Assembly (NCBI RefSeq): GCF_945862485.1
Contig: NZ_CAMAYF010000003.1
Coordinates: forward strand, 86,503 to 150,502
Length of the DNA: 64,000 nucleotides
From: Sphingorhabdus sp. EL138
GTDB lineage: Bacteria; Pseudomonadota; Alphaproteobacteria; Sphingomonadales; Sphingomonadaceae
Direction: 5' to 3'
In this document: positions 1-10,382 of the stretch, in pieces
Numbering within the stretch: position 1 is the stretch's first letter
How the letters are laid out: each line of letters begins with the position of its first letter
Program-made: the position numbers and the translations under genes
The notes under the pieces: model-generated
Told to the model about the DNA's origin: nothing
Databases searched by the model: none
What the model saw: the letters and a program-made list of their open reading frames with translations, nothing else

Positions 1-268
1 CCATTTGATCGATTGGCTGCATGAAGCGCAGGCCGTTGGCGCAAAGGCGGTATTACTCAACGCCGCAGGATACACCCACACATCCATCGCGATCTTGGAC
101 GCGATCAAGGCGATTAATGTTCCGGTATTTGAAGTGCATTTATCCGACCCGCATCAACGGGAAGATTTCCGGCATTTGAGCTATGTTAGCATGGCCGCGA
201 AAGCGGTGTTTGCGGGGCATGGCGCAAAGTCTTACGAACTGGCGCTGGACGTAGCGTTACAACTTTGA
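1..268 (+). CDS. aroQ: 3-dehydroquinate dehydratase type II, C-terminal part (5' truncated by window)
   Basis: Translation LLNAAGYTHTSIAILDAI...VPVFEVHLSDPHQREDFRHLSYVS matches the type II DHQase C-terminal half; located directly upstream of accB. Confidence 0.93.
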   Translation, partial: HLIDWLHEAQAVGAKAVLLNAAGYTHTSIAILDAIKAINVPVFEVHLSDPHQREDFRHLSYVSMAAKAVFAGHGAKSYELALDVALQL

Positions 269-310
269 CATTAGGCGCTCCAAAGTAATTCAGGGGCCAA
301 GGAGTTTTAC

Positions 311-790
311 ATGGCGGCAAAGACAGGAACCACTGGCAGCATGCAGGTCGACACAGACCTCGTCCGCGAACTGGCGGCGATGCTGAATGACACAGGTCTT
401 AGCGAAATTGAGGTTGAGGACGGCGAACGCAAAATCCGCGTATCCCGCAATATGACCGCTGTGGCCACACCGATGATGGCCGCGCCCGCCGCGGCGCCAG
501 CTGCCGCTCCCGTAGCCGCCGCAACAGCTGCCGCGCCAAGCGCCCCTGCCGTTTCCGCCAACGCGATGAAGTCACCGATGGTCGGCACTGCCTATCTGAC
601 GCCTGAGCCTGATGCAGCGCCCTTTGTCAGCGTCGGCCAACAAGTGAAGGCGGGCGACACTGTTTTGATTATCGAAGCGATGAAGGTCATGAACCCAATT
701 GTCGCCGCCACGTCTGGTACCGTCACCGAAATCTTGGTCGAAAGCGGCCAGCCGGTTGAATTTGACCAACCCCTGATGGTGATTGCGTAA
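311..790 (+). CDS. accB: biotin carboxyl carrier protein of acetyl-CoA carboxylase
   Basis: C-terminal biotinyl domain with EAMKVMN motif; Ala/Pro-rich linker; followed by accC. Confidence 0.97.
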   Translation: MAAKTGTTGSMQVDTDLVRELAAMLNDTGLSEIEVEDGERKIRVSRNMTAVATPMMAAPAAAPAAAPVAAATAAAPSAPAVSANAMKSPMVGTAYLTPEPDAAPFVSVGQQVKAGDTVLIIEAMKVMNPIVAATSGTVTEILVESGQPVEFDQPLMVIA

Positions 791-792
791 AC

Positions 793-2142
793 ATGGCCAT
801 TGAAAAAATCCTTATCGCCAACCGTGGCGAAATTGCGCTGCGTATTCACCGTGCGGCGCATGAAATGGGGATCAAGACGGTCGCGGTCCATTCCACCGCA
901 GACGCCGACGCCATGCATGTGCGGTTGGCGGATGAGGCCATTTGCATCGGGCCGCCTTCTGCGACCGACAGCTATTTGAACATTCCGGCGATTATTTCCG
1001 CCGCCGAAATTAGCCATGCCGACGCGATTCACCCCGGCTATGGTTTCTTGTCGGAAAACGCGCAATTTGCCGAGATCGTCGAAAGCCATGACATCACATG
1101 GATTGGCCCCAAGCCCGAACATATCCGCACCATGGGCGACAAGGTCGAGGCGAAGCGGACCGCAGGCGCACTGGGCTTGCCGCTTGTCCCGGGTTCCGAC
1201 GGCGCAATTGAGGATGTCAATGAAGCCAAAGCCATAGCGCGCGAAATTGGCTATCCGGTGATTATCAAGGCCGCCTCTGGCGGCGGCGGGCGCGGCATGA
1301 AGGTCGTGAACAGCGAAGAAGAGCTAGAGACCCAGATGCAGCAAGCAGGGTCCGAAGCAAAAGCCGCCTTTGGTGACGCGACGGTGTATCTTGAAAAATA
1401 TCTCGGCAACCCGCGCCATATCGAATTTCAGATTTTCGGTGATGGTAATGGCAATGCCGTGCATTTGGGCGAGCGCGACTGTTCCTTGCAACGACGGCAC
1501 CAGAAAGTGTTGGAAGAAGCGCCCTCGCCTGTGCTGGCAACGGCCGAGCGGGATCGCATGGGCAATATCTGCGCCAAGGCAATGGCCGATATGGGCTATC
1601 GCGGCGCAGGCACCATCGAATTTTTGTGGGAAAATGGTGAATTCTATTTCATCGAAATGAACACACGGTTGCAGGTCGAACATCCCGTCACCGAAATGAT
1701 TACGGGCATTGACCTGGTGCGCGAACAAATCCGCGTGGCCGAGGGTAAACCGCTTTCGTTTAAGCAAGAGGATGTGACCTTCACGGGCCATGCGGTGGAA
1801 TGCCGGATCAACGCCGAAGACCCCCGCACCTTCATGCCGTCACCGGGCACCGTAAGCTGGTATCACCCGCCCGGCGGGCTATATGTCCGCGTCGATAGCG
1901 GCCTCTATCATGGCTATAAAGTCCCGCCTTATTATGACAGCATGATTGCCAAGCTGATTGTCTATGGCCAGACGCGCGAAGGGTGCCTGATGCGCTTGCG
2001 CCGTGCGCTGGGCGAATTTGTGATTGAAGGCATGAAGACCACCATTCCGTTGCATCAACGGCTTTTGGAAGAGCCTGATTTCCAGAACGGCAATTACACT
2101 ATCAAATGGCTTGAAGAATGGCTGGCGAAGGACGCGGAATAA
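793..2142 (+). CDS. accC: acetyl-CoA carboxylase biotin carboxylase subunit
   Basis: [16 protein letters not shown]..., ATP-grasp [24 protein letters not shown]. Confidence 0.98.
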   Translation: MAIEKILIANRGEIALRIHRAAHEMGIKTVAVHSTADADAMHVRLADEAICIGPPSATDSYLNIPAIISAAEISHADAIHPGYGFLSENAQFAEIVESHDITWIGPKPEHIRTMGDKVEAKRTAGALGLPLVPGSDGAIEDVNEAKAIAREIGYPVIIKAASGGGGRGMKVVNSEEELETQMQQAGSEAKAAFGDATVYLEKYLGNPRHIEFQIFGDGNGNAVHLGERDCSLQRRHQKVLEEAPSPVLATAERDRMGNICAKAMADMGYRGAGTIEFLWENGEFYFIEMNTRLQVEHPVTEMITGIDLVREQIRVAEGKPLSFKQEDVTFTGHAVECRINAEDPRTFMPSPGTVSWYHPPGGLYVRVDSGLYHGYKVPPYYDSMIAKLIVYGQTREGCLMRLRRALGEFVIEGMKTTIPLHQRLLEEPDFQNGNYTIKWLEEWLAKDAE

Positions 2143-2831
2143 GTCTTTCCCGCCGTGAGGCGGCCTTAGGGCTGGCGGCCCTGCCGCTCGTCGGCTGTGC
2201 GCCTGTCGGCCCCGACCGGGATGTGTTGTTTATTCCCGCCGACAAGGCCGCCGCGCTCACGCCCGATGATCCGAAGCGGCTGTTAGAGCTGATAAAGCTC
2301 GATCCCGCGATCTGGCTCGACATGCGCTATGCGACCGCCAACAATTTTACCGGCCGTATTTTATATGACGAAGCCCGCGCCTTTTTGGCGGCCCCAGCGG
2401 CTTTGGCCGTCGCGCGTGCCAGCAAAATGGCACAGGCAGATGGCTTTGGCCTGACCATTTACGATGCCTATCGTCCTTGGCGCATTACCAAAAAGCTGTG
2501 GGATGCAACGCCGGTTGGCCCGAAAAAGGAATATGTCGCCAACCCCAAACGCGGGTCCAAACATAATCGTGGCTGCGCCGTCGACCTGACCTTGCATGAT
2601 CTGCAAACCGGACAGCTTGTCGAAATGCCGACCGAGTTTGATGATTTTTCGGAAAAAGCGCACCGCAATTATATGGGGGCGTCTGCGGCGGCCATTGCCA
2701 ACCGGGCGCGGCTGGCAGGCTATCTGGAAGCCGAAGGTTTTGTCGGCCTGTCCAACGAATGGTGGCATTTTGATTTTACAGGGTGGGAGCAGTTCCCCGT
2801 CATGGATATTCCGTTTAACAAAATCCGTTAA
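2118..2831 (+). CDS. VanX/DdpX-like D-alanyl-D-alanine dipeptidase (M15D), putative Tat lipoprotein
   Basis: [29 protein letters not shown] and NEWWHFDF motifs of M15D peptidases; N-terminal [17 protein letters not shown]; overlaps accC 3' end. Confidence 0.88.
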   Translation: MAGEGRGISLSRREAALGLAALPLVGCAPVGPDRDVLFIPADKAAALTPDDPKRLLELIKLDPAIWLDMRYATANNFTGRILYDEARAFLAAPAALAVARASKMAQADGFGLTIYDAYRPWRITKKLWDATPVGPKKEYVANPKRGSKHNRGCAVDLTLHDLQTGQLVEMPTEFDDFSEKAHRNYMGASAAAIANRARLAGYLEAEGFVGLSNEWWHFDFTGWEQFPVMDIPFNKIR

Positions 2832-2955
2832 CATATTCGTTCATCAAAACGCTTCCTTTCATGAACGTGAACACATAGTTCAGCTTCGCTTCAGCAGAAT
2901 CGATGCAGACAGGGTCCAACGCAGACGCATGGTGCCTCTGCCATGGAGACCTGCC

Positions 2956-3813
2956 ATGAAAAAATATATTCTCATGACTTTGGTGACCGCGACGGCGCTT
3001 TCGCCCATTGCGGCGCATGCTACCCCGTCCGCACCCGTTCGCGCCGACGTGATGGTGGAAGACTTTGCGGATTTTCAGCGCGAAGACCGGCGTGCCGAAC
3101 GGCAAGAGGCGCGCGCAAACCAGCCCCCAGAGCAACGCGCGGAACGCCCTGCAGAGCGGCAACAAAACCAGCGGCAGCGCGGGCAGTCATTGCAAGAACC
3201 CACACCAGCAGAAGTCATAAATCGCGCCGAGCCGCAGCGTGATGGCATCCGCGCGGAACGTCAGCGGGATATTACGCGCACAGAACGCCGCGAAGCCCGC
3301 CAGGACGGCCGATATTATGATCGGAACCGTGATGGTGACCTTGACCGCCGCTGGGACCGCAATCGCGATGGTAATCTGGACCGGAATTGGGATCGGAACC
3401 GTGATGGACGGCTGGACCGCCGCTTTGACCGCAATGACGATGAACGCATTGACCGTCGTTACGACCGGAACCGCGACGGCCGGCTAGACCGCAATCAAAT
3501 GGGACGCTGGAACGACAATTGGCGCAATGACAACCGCTATAATTGGCGCAAATATCGCGAGCAGAACAGAAATTATTACCGACCCGGCCGGTATTACGCC
3601 CCCTATCGTGACCGTAAATACAGCCGCATCTCCATAGGGTTTTCGCTCGGTTCGGCTTTTTTTGGTCCGCGCTTTTGGATCAATGATCCTTGGCAGTATC
3701 GCTTGCCCGCGGCGTATGGCAGCTACCGTTGGGTGCGTTATTATGACGATGTCCTTTTGGTCGATGTGCGCAACGGCCGTGTGGTTGACGTCATTCGCGA
3801 CTTTTTCTGGTAA
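2956..3813 (+). CDS. RcnB-like secreted protein with DRNRDGxLDRxx tandem repeats
   Basis: Signal peptide MKKYILMTLVTATALSPIAAHA; RcnB-like C-terminus (WRYYDDVLLVDVRNGRVVDVIRDFFW type); internal 12-aa repeats. Confidence 0.75.
   Translation: MKKYILMTLVTATALSPIAAHATPSAPVRADVMVEDFADFQREDRRAERQEARANQPPEQRAERPAERQQNQRQRGQSLQEPTPAEVINRAEPQRDGIRAERQRDITRTERREARQDGRYYDRNRDGDLDRRWDRNRDGNLDRNWDRNRDGRLDRRFDRNDDERIDRRYDRNRDGRLDRNQMGRWNDNWRNDNRYNWRKYREQNRNYYRPGRYYAPYRDRKYSRISIGFSLGSAFFGPRFWINDPWQYRLPAAYGSYRWVRYYDDVLLVDVRNGRVVDVIRDFFW
3319..3498 (+). repeat. Five tandem 36-bp / 12-aa repeats (DRNRDGxLDRxx)
   Basis: DRNRDGDLDRRW|DRNRDGNLDRNW|DRNRDGRLDRRF|DRNDDERIDRRY|DRNRDGRLDRNQ read from the in-frame sequence. 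Confidence 0.9.
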
Positions 3814-3831
3814 GCACGGAAAAACGAAATG

Positions 3832-3860
3832 GCCCGGACCCCATCTTCCGGGCTTTTTTG
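3832..3860 (+). terminator. Rho-independent terminator after RcnB-like gene
   Basis: GCCCGGA-N8-TCCGGGC followed by TTTTTT. Confidence 0.8.
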
Positions 3861-3919
3861 CTTGTAACCTTGCCCCAAGCTGACCAAACACTCGCCCATT
3901 AATAAGGGGAGAGTTATTG

Positions 3920-5188
3920 ATGTTACGTTGTCTATTACTTGCAAGCGCCGCTTTGTCATTGGCCGCGCCAGCGTCCGCCACGACGCAAGCCATCATCGTT
4001 GGCAATCTCATCCCCGATGCCGCAACTGGCCCCACTGGACCGGCGGTCATTTTGGACGAAGATGGACGGATTAAAGACATCGCCAAAGGCATCAACAACC
4101 CATTTAAAGCGGACAGCGTCGTGGACCTCTCGACCAAGACCTTGGTCCCCGGCCTCATTGACCTCCATGTCCATTTAACGGGCGACCCCGGCGATGATTA
4201 TCGCGATGAGGCGGTGAACCCCGATGAATGGGGCGTGGTCATGGGCGTGAAGAACGCGGCGTTGACCCTCAAGGCTGGCTTTACGACAGTGCGTGAGGCG
4301 GGCTCTGCGCAAAATACCGCCTTTGTGCTGCGCCGTGGCACCGCCGAAGGCCGCATCATTGGCCCGCGCATCATCGCGGCCGGCCCGGCTTTATCCATCG
4401 TCGGCGGCCATGCCGATGTGTCCGGCTTCCGCAATGACGTCATTGCCACGTTGGAATCGGGCTACACCTGCACAGGCCCCGTGGAATGCGCCGAGAAAGT
4501 GCGTAAATCGTCGCGCGCGGGTGCAGATGTCATCAAAATCACGGCAACCGGCGGCGTCTTGTCGCAACAGGGCCGCGGGCTAGAGGCACATTTCACCAGC
4601 GAGGAAATGGTTTCGATCACCAACACCGCCCATTCGCTTGGCCTAAAGGTCATGGCGCATGCCCATGGTGCGCGCGGCATTGAGGCGGCATCCGCGGCGG
4701 GTATTGATTCCATCGAACATGGCACATTTGCCGATGAAGCGGCGTTAAAGGTTATGAAGGCCAAGGGCACGGCCTTGGTTCCAACATTGATGGCGCTGGA
4801 GGGCGTGCGCGCCCGTTTGGGCAAGGGCATTTACACCCCCACCGTTGAGATCAAGGCCAAGCAAGCGGTTGAGGCCGCGGGCCGTCAGGTTCGGCGCGCC
4901 AAGGCCATGGGCGTCACCGTCGCCTTTGGTACCGACGCAGGCGTATTTGAACATGGCCGCAATGGCAGCGAATATGCCTTATTGGTCAACGCAGGCATGA
5001 CCCCGACCGAGGCATTGGCCAGCGCCACCACGGTCGCCGCCAAAACGCTTGGGATGGAAAATGATATTGGCCGCATTGCCATTGGCTATTCCGCGGATCT
5101 GGTTGCGGTGAATGAAAATCCGCTCAATAATATTCGCACCCTCGAAAAGGCAGAATGGGTCATGGTAAGAGGACGCATCATTCCGTGA
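3920..5188 (+). CDS. Exported metal-dependent amidohydrolase (imidazolonepropionase-like/prolidase family)
   Basis: Signal peptide; LVPGLIDLHVHLTGD; VMAHAHGARGIEAASAAGIDSIEHGTF; FGTDAGVFEHG. Confidence 0.9.
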   Translation: MLRCLLLASAALSLAAPASATTQAIIVGNLIPDAATGPTGPAVILDEDGRIKDIAKGINNPFKADSVVDLSTKTLVPGLIDLHVHLTGDPGDDYRDEAVNPDEWGVVMGVKNAALTLKAGFTTVREAGSAQNTAFVLRRGTAEGRIIGPRIIAAGPALSIVGGHADVSGFRNDVIATLESGYTCTGPVECAEKVRKSSRAGADVIKITATGGVLSQQGRGLEAHFTSEEMVSITNTAHSLGLKVMAHAHGARGIEAASAAGIDSIEHGTFADEAALKVMKAKGTALVPTLMALEGVRARLGKGIYTPTVEIKAKQAVEAAGRQVRRAKAMGVTVAFGTDAGVFEHGRNGSEYALLVNAGMTPTEALASATTVAAKTLGMENDIGRIAIGYSADLVAVNENPLNNIRTLEKAEWVMVRGRIIP

Positions 5189-5200
5189 TTCGGTGATCTT

Positions 5201-5911
5201 ATGCAGACAGATACGCCCGCCAAAGAATTTGATCCCAATAATGATCCCGCCAAGCTGGCGCGGATCGGCGCGCATGTGACCAAAAGGTTGAACGCCAATC
5301 TGCTGGTGCAACAGGTCGAACATGAAGACGCGCAATTATACATCTATCAAGGCTTTTTAAGCGCCAAAGACTGCAAGACATTGATTGCGAAAATTGATGC
5401 CGATGCTGTGCCCTCCACCTTGTACAAAGGCACCGAGCAAGAGGGCTTTCGCACCAGTTATAGCTGCCATCTCAACCGGTGGGACGCATTCATCGCCAAG
5501 GTTGAGGCCCGGATGAGCGATGTTTTGGGCATCGACAATAATTATGCCGAAACCATGCAGGGGCAGCGCTATCAAGTCGGACAAGAGTTTAAAGCGCATC
5601 ACGATTTTTTCCACCCAAGCCAAAGCTATTGGGCGCAGGAAGGCCCGGGGGGTGGGCAACGCAGTTGGACCGCAATGATCTTCTTAAACGAACCCAAAGA
5701 GGGCGGCGCGACCGAATTTCCGCATCTTGGGCTTGGCATTCGTCCGCAGGCCGGAATGATGCTGATGTGGAACAATGCGAAACCCGACGGGACGCTCAAC
5801 TATAAAACATTGCATACCGGCACGCCGGTCACGCGTGGGGTGAAGCATATCATCACCAAATGGTACCGGCAAAATGACTGGCTGGAGATTACGACTGCAC
5901 AAATGTCGTAA
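5201..5911 (+). CDS. 2OG-Fe(II) oxygenase, prolyl 4-hydroxylase-like
   Basis: GQEFKAHHDFF (HxD) ... SWTAMIFLNEPKEGGATEFP ... GVKHIITKWYRQ typical of P4Hc domain. Confidence 0.88.
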   Translation: MQTDTPAKEFDPNNDPAKLARIGAHVTKRLNANLLVQQVEHEDAQLYIYQGFLSAKDCKTLIAKIDADAVPSTLYKGTEQEGFRTSYSCHLNRWDAFIAKVEARMSDVLGIDNNYAETMQGQRYQVGQEFKAHHDFFHPSQSYWAQEGPGGGQRSWTAMIFLNEPKEGGATEFPHLGLGIRPQAGMMLMWNNAKPDGTLNYKTLHTGTPVTRGVKHIITKWYRQNDWLEITTAQMS

Positions 5912-6053
5912 AGGGCATCGCAGTTCGCTTGCCCCACGCTTATTGTCGTCTGTCGAAACCATATTGCGCTTGGCCGTCAGGACGCCAACAGTCCATCCCA
6001 TACTCATAGCGCACCCCCATAAGTGCATCGGAAATATTGTCGGAGAATATCGC

Positions 6054-7859
6054 ATGAAAATGAAGCACCATATCCTTCTTCTCGCCAGCGCTGCCTTGCT
6101 ATCGCCTATCGCGGCGCAGGCGCAGACCGCCGCGACCGAGACCGTCTCCACCGAAAGCCAGAAGCTCTCGGCATTATTTGCCGCCGATGATGAGGCGAGC
6201 CTGCAGCGTAACCCGTTGAACGCGATGTTCCGGGGCGACATGCGCTATGCTGACCGTTTTGGTGATTTTATCAGCGATGCCTATTTCGCCAATGAACGCA
6301 AAGCCGCCGAAGCCAATTTGGAGGCGCTGCAAAGCATTGACCGCACGAAGCTAAACGCGACCGACAAGATCGCTTATGACGTGTTCAAGCAAAACCAGAC
6401 CGACGCACTCAAGGGCTTGTCCAAAGAGATTATGGACCTGACCGTTGTCCGTCCGCTCAATCACTTTTTCGGTTTTCACACTTTCTATCCGACCTTTGCC
6501 AGCGGACAGGGTGCTGCGCCGTTCAAGACGATGCAGGATTATGACAATAACCTGAAACGCCATAAGGAGTTTATCGTGCTCATGGACCGGTCGATTGACC
6601 GCTTCCGTCAGGGCATGGCAACGGGCGTGTTCGAAACGAAGATGACAATCACAAACGTCGTCGATCAATTGAATACGCAGCTCGCCCAAAAAACCGAAGA
6701 ATCGCCTTATTATGGTCCAGTCCTGAAATTCCCCGAAGGTTTCAGCGATGCCGACAAGGCGCGGCTCACGTCCGAATATCGCGACATTATCGAAAACGGC
6801 CTCTACCCCGCCAATGCCAGCCTACGCGATTTTCTGCGCGACAGCTATTTGCCACTGGCGCGTGAGCAAGTTGGCCTATCGGCGATGAAGGGCGGCGAAG
6901 GCCTGTATCAATATATGATCGAGCAGACGACGACCTTGCCGTTGAAGGCCGACGAAATCCACAATCTCGGATTGTCCGAAGTCGCGCGGATCACATCGGG
7001 CATGGAAGCGATCCGCAAGGAAGTTGGCTTCAAAGGCACTTTGCCGGAATTTTTCGAACATTTGCGCTCGGATCCAAAGTTCAAACTCGCCAGCCGTGAT
7101 GCCTTGACTCAAGGCTATTATGACATCGGCAAGATTGTTGATGGAAAGATTTCAACGCAGTTCAAATATCTTCCCAAGGCGCCGCTTGAGATCAAACCTT
7201 ACGAAGAATTCCGCGAGAAATATGAAGCTGGCGGCAGCTATCAGTCCGGCACGCCCGACGGTTCGCGCCCCGGCACATTTTATTTCAACGCATATGATCT
7301 GCCAAGCCGCACGACCCCTGGCATGACCACGCTCTATCTGCACGAAGGTGCGCCAGGGCACCATTTCCAGATCAGCATCGCACAAGAAAATGAAAAATTG
7401 CCTGCCTTCATGCGCTTTGGCGGTAACACCGCTTATGTCGAAGGCTGGGCGCTCTATTCGGAAACCTTGGGCTATGACATGGGCCTTTTCAAAGACCCGT
7501 ATCAACGCTTCGGCACATTGTCGGACGAAATGCTCCGTGCCATGCGTCTTGTCGTTGACACTGGCCTGCACAGCAAGGGTTGGACGCGCGAACAAGCGAT
7601 CGGCTATATGCTCGCCAATAGCGACATGGGCAAAACCGACGCAACCGCAGAGGTGGAGCGCTATATCGCCATTCCGACACAAGCCTTAGCGTATAAAATC
7701 GGTGCGCTGACAATCATGCGTCTAAAAGACAAGGCCAAGACGCAATTGGGCAAAAAATTCGACGTACGCGAATTCCACAATCAGGTTTTGAACACTGGCG
7801 CGTTGCCGCTGACTGTTCTCGAAAAGAAAATCGACGATTGGATATCAACGTCGAAGTAA
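6054..7859 (+). CDS. DUF885 family exported protein (putative metallohydrolase)
   Basis: Signal peptide; TTLYLHEGAPGHHFQIS and YVEGWALYSETLGYDMG motifs of DUF885. Confidence 0.9.
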   Translation: MKMKHHILLLASAALLSPIAAQAQTAATETVSTESQKLSALFAADDEASLQRNPLNAMFRGDMRYADRFGDFISDAYFANERKAAEANLEALQSIDRTKLNATDKIAYDVFKQNQTDALKGLSKEIMDLTVVRPLNHFFGFHTFYPTFASGQGAAPFKTMQDYDNNLKRHKEFIVLMDRSIDRFRQGMATGVFETKMTITNVVDQLNTQLAQKTEESPYYGPVLKFPEGFSDADKARLTSEYRDIIENGLYPANASLRDFLRDSYLPLAREQVGLSAMKGGEGLYQYMIEQTTTLPLKADEIHNLGLSEVARITSGMEAIRKEVGFKGTLPEFFEHLRSDPKFKLASRDALTQGYYDIGKIVDGKISTQFKYLPKAPLEIKPYEEFREKYEAGGSYQSGTPDGSRPGTFYFNAYDLPSRTTPGMTTLYLHEGAPGHHFQISIAQENEKLPAFMRFGGNTAYVEGWALYSETLGYDMGLFKDPYQRFGTLSDEMLRAMRLVVDTGLHSKGWTREQAIGYMLANSDMGKTDATAEVERYIAIPTQALAYKIGALTIMRLKDKAKTQLGKKFDVREFHNQVLNTGALPLTVLEKKIDDWISTSK

Positions 7860-7955
7860 AGGCATGCGCTTCCCGGCAAGAATATTTGCCGGGAGGCGAA
7901 GCACTTGATTGGTGTGGCGGGTTGATATAGCTCCCTTGTCAGGGGAGAGTGAATT

Positions 7956-8843
7956 ATGCCAAGTTTTGCCGCCAGCCTTGCTGGATTTGTGCTGCGCACC
8001 ACAGGCTATTATCGCCGAATGTTCAGCGGCGGGCCGCAATTTGAAAAAAATATTGCAAAGATCCGTTCTGGCCCCTTGCCATCGCCCAAAGCACATCCAG
8101 AGGTAGACATTCGGCACAGTGAATTTCAGGGCCGTCCTGTTTGGCACCTTGCGCCCAAGGGCCGCACACCATCGGCACATATCCTGTTCTGGCATGGCGG
8201 CGGCTATGTCTATCCGGCAACCGACATCCATTGGAAATTTCTATCGCGGATGGCGGCGCAACATGGCTGGTCCGTCACTGCGCCGCTCTATCCGCTCGCA
8301 CCAGAAAATACGGCCGCGCATATCACCAATTGGGCGATGGATTATTATACAGCCTATCTGGCGGAGATGGGTGAAAAAACATTTGTCATGGGCGGCGACT
8401 CTGCAGGTGGCGGCTTGACCGCCGCATTGGCGCACATGGCGCGCGATGCGGGGCATAATTTGCCTGCTAGCCTGTTGCTCATCTGCCCCTGGTTGAACCT
8501 TGACCCCGCGCATCCCGACCAGTTGAAGACGGAACCACGCGACGGCATCCTGACCATCAGCGGGATTTCCGCAGGCGGCCTGCTATATGCGGGCGACCTG
8601 CCACGCGATGACCCAAGATGCAGCCCGATTTTCGGCAATTGGGACGGATTACCGCCGATCCTCGCCTTTGCCGGTGGCGACGACATTTTGGTCACGGACT
8701 CACGGGCACTGAAGGCCAAGCTGCCTTCGGTGGAGCTTATCGAGCATGCCGGCATGCTGCATGATTGGCCCATTTTCAGCTTTGCTGAATCGCGCAAGGC
8801 GCAGGCCAAAATGGCCAATTTTGTCGCACCAGCCGTCACCTGA
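7956..8843 (+). CDS. alpha/beta hydrolase (HSL/esterase family IV-like)
   Basis: FWHGGGYVYP oxyanion motif, GGDSAGGGL nucleophile elbow. Confidence 0.9.
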   Translation: MPSFAASLAGFVLRTTGYYRRMFSGGPQFEKNIAKIRSGPLPSPKAHPEVDIRHSEFQGRPVWHLAPKGRTPSAHILFWHGGGYVYPATDIHWKFLSRMAAQHGWSVTAPLYPLAPENTAAHITNWAMDYYTAYLAEMGEKTFVMGGDSAGGGLTAALAHMARDAGHNLPASLLLICPWLNLDPAHPDQLKTEPRDGILTISGISAGGLLYAGDLPRDDPRCSPIFGNWDGLPPILAFAGGDDILVTDSRALKAKLPSVELIEHAGMLHDWPIFSFAESRKAQAKMANFVAPAVT

Positions 8844-8900
8844 CGCATTTGCGTGCCGGCCATCTAGGCTTTATGCTGTTTGCATGAATAAGGACGCATC

Positions 8901-9824
8901 ATGCCAGCGGTAAAGGCCGCCAACCCGCGCGATGTTTTCGCCGCAGAGGACTGGCGCGCGATCACCACCTTGTCACGTTGGCGTGGCATTTGGCTTGTTC
9001 TGCATGCTTGGATATTTGTCGCACTCGCGGCCTTTGGCGGCGCGGCGGCATGGGACTATCATTGGCTTGCAGGGCTGTTGGTGACGCCATTGGCGCTGGC
9101 GATATTGGGCGGGCGGCAATTGGGGCTTTCGATCCTGATGCATGATGGCGCGCATGGTTTGCTGCACCCTGACCGCAGTACCAACAACTGGCTGGGCCAA
9201 TGGCCGACGGGCGCAGCGACGGGTAGCGATTTGTTCGCCTATCGCACCTATCATTTGACGCATCATAAATATACGCAGCAGCCCGAAGACCCCGATTTGT
9301 CCTTGTCCGCGCCCTTCCCCACCGGCCGCGATAGCCTGCGCCGCAAGTGCATCCGCGACCTGACGGGGCAAACATTTTACAAGCAACGCCGCGCACAATT
9401 TGCGGTTGCTCTGCGCGGGACCAGCACCACCGCGCGCACCGTAGGTCGGTTCTTGGTCTTGCAAGCTATATTGCTGACGATATCTTTGCTCGTCTGGGGC
9501 TGGACGCCATTCCTGCTGTGGCTCGCGGCACTTGCCACAAGTTTTCAATTATTCCTGCGCATCCGCAACATCGCCGAACATGCCTGCACACCCACGGGCA
9601 GCGGTGATCCGTTCACACATGCGCGGACGACTTATGCGGGCCTTATCGCGCGCGCGACGGTCGCGCCTTATTGGGTCAATTATCATAGCGAGCATCATCT
9701 GTTCATGGGCGTGCCTTGCTATCATCTGGCAAAAACCCATCGCTTGCTTGGAGCTGGCGGCCATCATCCAAAGATGACTTTATCGCCCCATTATCGCGAC
9801 GTTTTGGCGCAGGTGGTCACTTAA
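8901..9824 (+). CDS. fatty acid desaturase family protein
   Basis: His-box motifs HDGAHG, HLTHHKYT, HSEHHLF with transmembrane segments. Confidence 0.9.
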   Translation: MPAVKAANPRDVFAAEDWRAITTLSRWRGIWLVLHAWIFVALAAFGGAAAWDYHWLAGLLVTPLALAILGGRQLGLSILMHDGAHGLLHPDRSTNNWLGQWPTGAATGSDLFAYRTYHLTHHKYTQQPEDPDLSLSAPFPTGRDSLRRKCIRDLTGQTFYKQRRAQFAVALRGTSTTARTVGRFLVLQAILLTISLLVWGWTPFLLWLAALATSFQLFLRIRNIAEHACTPTGSGDPFTHARTTYAGLIARATVAPYWVNYHSEHHLFMGVPCYHLAKTHRLLGAGGHHPKMTLSPHYRDVLAQVVT

Positions 9825-10338
9825 CGGAGGATGCGCCGGCATTTTCGCGCTTGATGATTTCCAGAAGCGCATCGATTTTTGCATGCAAGCGCATGATTTC
9901 CAGTTCGGCCCGCAAATTCACTTCATAATCATGCGCGGCGGCAATACGATCTTTGGCCGACTGGCGATTTTGGCTCATCATGATGATGGGCGCCTGAATC
10001 GCGGCAACGGTTGACAGCATAAGGTTCAGAAAAATGAACGGATAAGGGTCAAAGGCTTTGCCCAATTTGCCCAATATCTCTGTGTTCAAAAGCATCCAGC
10101 CAAGCAACACAGCGGCAAAGACCATGATGAATTTCCATGATCCACCTACCGCCGCAACCTTGTCCGACAGGCGCTCACCAAAGGTCGCCTGTTCATCGAC
10201 AATATCGCCGACATCACGGCTGGTAAGCTGCACATGGTGAATATGGTGCAGTATCTTGGCCTCTTCGACCTCCAACTGGTCCAGCGACTTTCCCAGGAGA
10301 TCAATCGCCAGCTTCTCGACGGACGGCAGTTCTTTCAT
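9817..10338 (-). CDS. DUF1003 family membrane protein
   Basis: DKVAAVGGSWKFIMVFAAVLLGWMLLNT...FDPYPFIFLNLMLSTVAAIQAPIIMMSQNRQ signature. Confidence 0.9.
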   Translation of the reverse strand: MKELPSVEKLAIDLLGKSLDQLEVEEAKILHHIHHVQLTSRDVGDIVDEQATFGERLSDKVAAVGGSWKFIMVFAAVLLGWMLLNTEILGKLGKAFDPYPFIFLNLMLSTVAAIQAPIIMMSQNRQSAKDRIAAAHDYEVNLRAELEIMRLHAKIDALLEIIKRENAGASSVK

Positions 10339-10382
10339 GATAACACTCCTGCAATGTTCCAACCGGACGGCCCTCGCCTTGG

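Noticed and set aside
480-560. Ala/Pro-rich repetitive stretch in accB
   Set aside because: Ordinary flexible linker of biotin carboxyl carrier proteins
3484-4158. 224-aa minus-strand ORF across the RcnB-like/amidohydrolase junction
   Set aside because: Shadow ORF covering a clear + strand terminator and two + strand genes
7872-7893. Hairpin CCCGGCAA-N6-TTGCCGGG after the DUF885 gene
   Set aside because: No T-tract on either side; could be any intergenic stem, so not called a terminator
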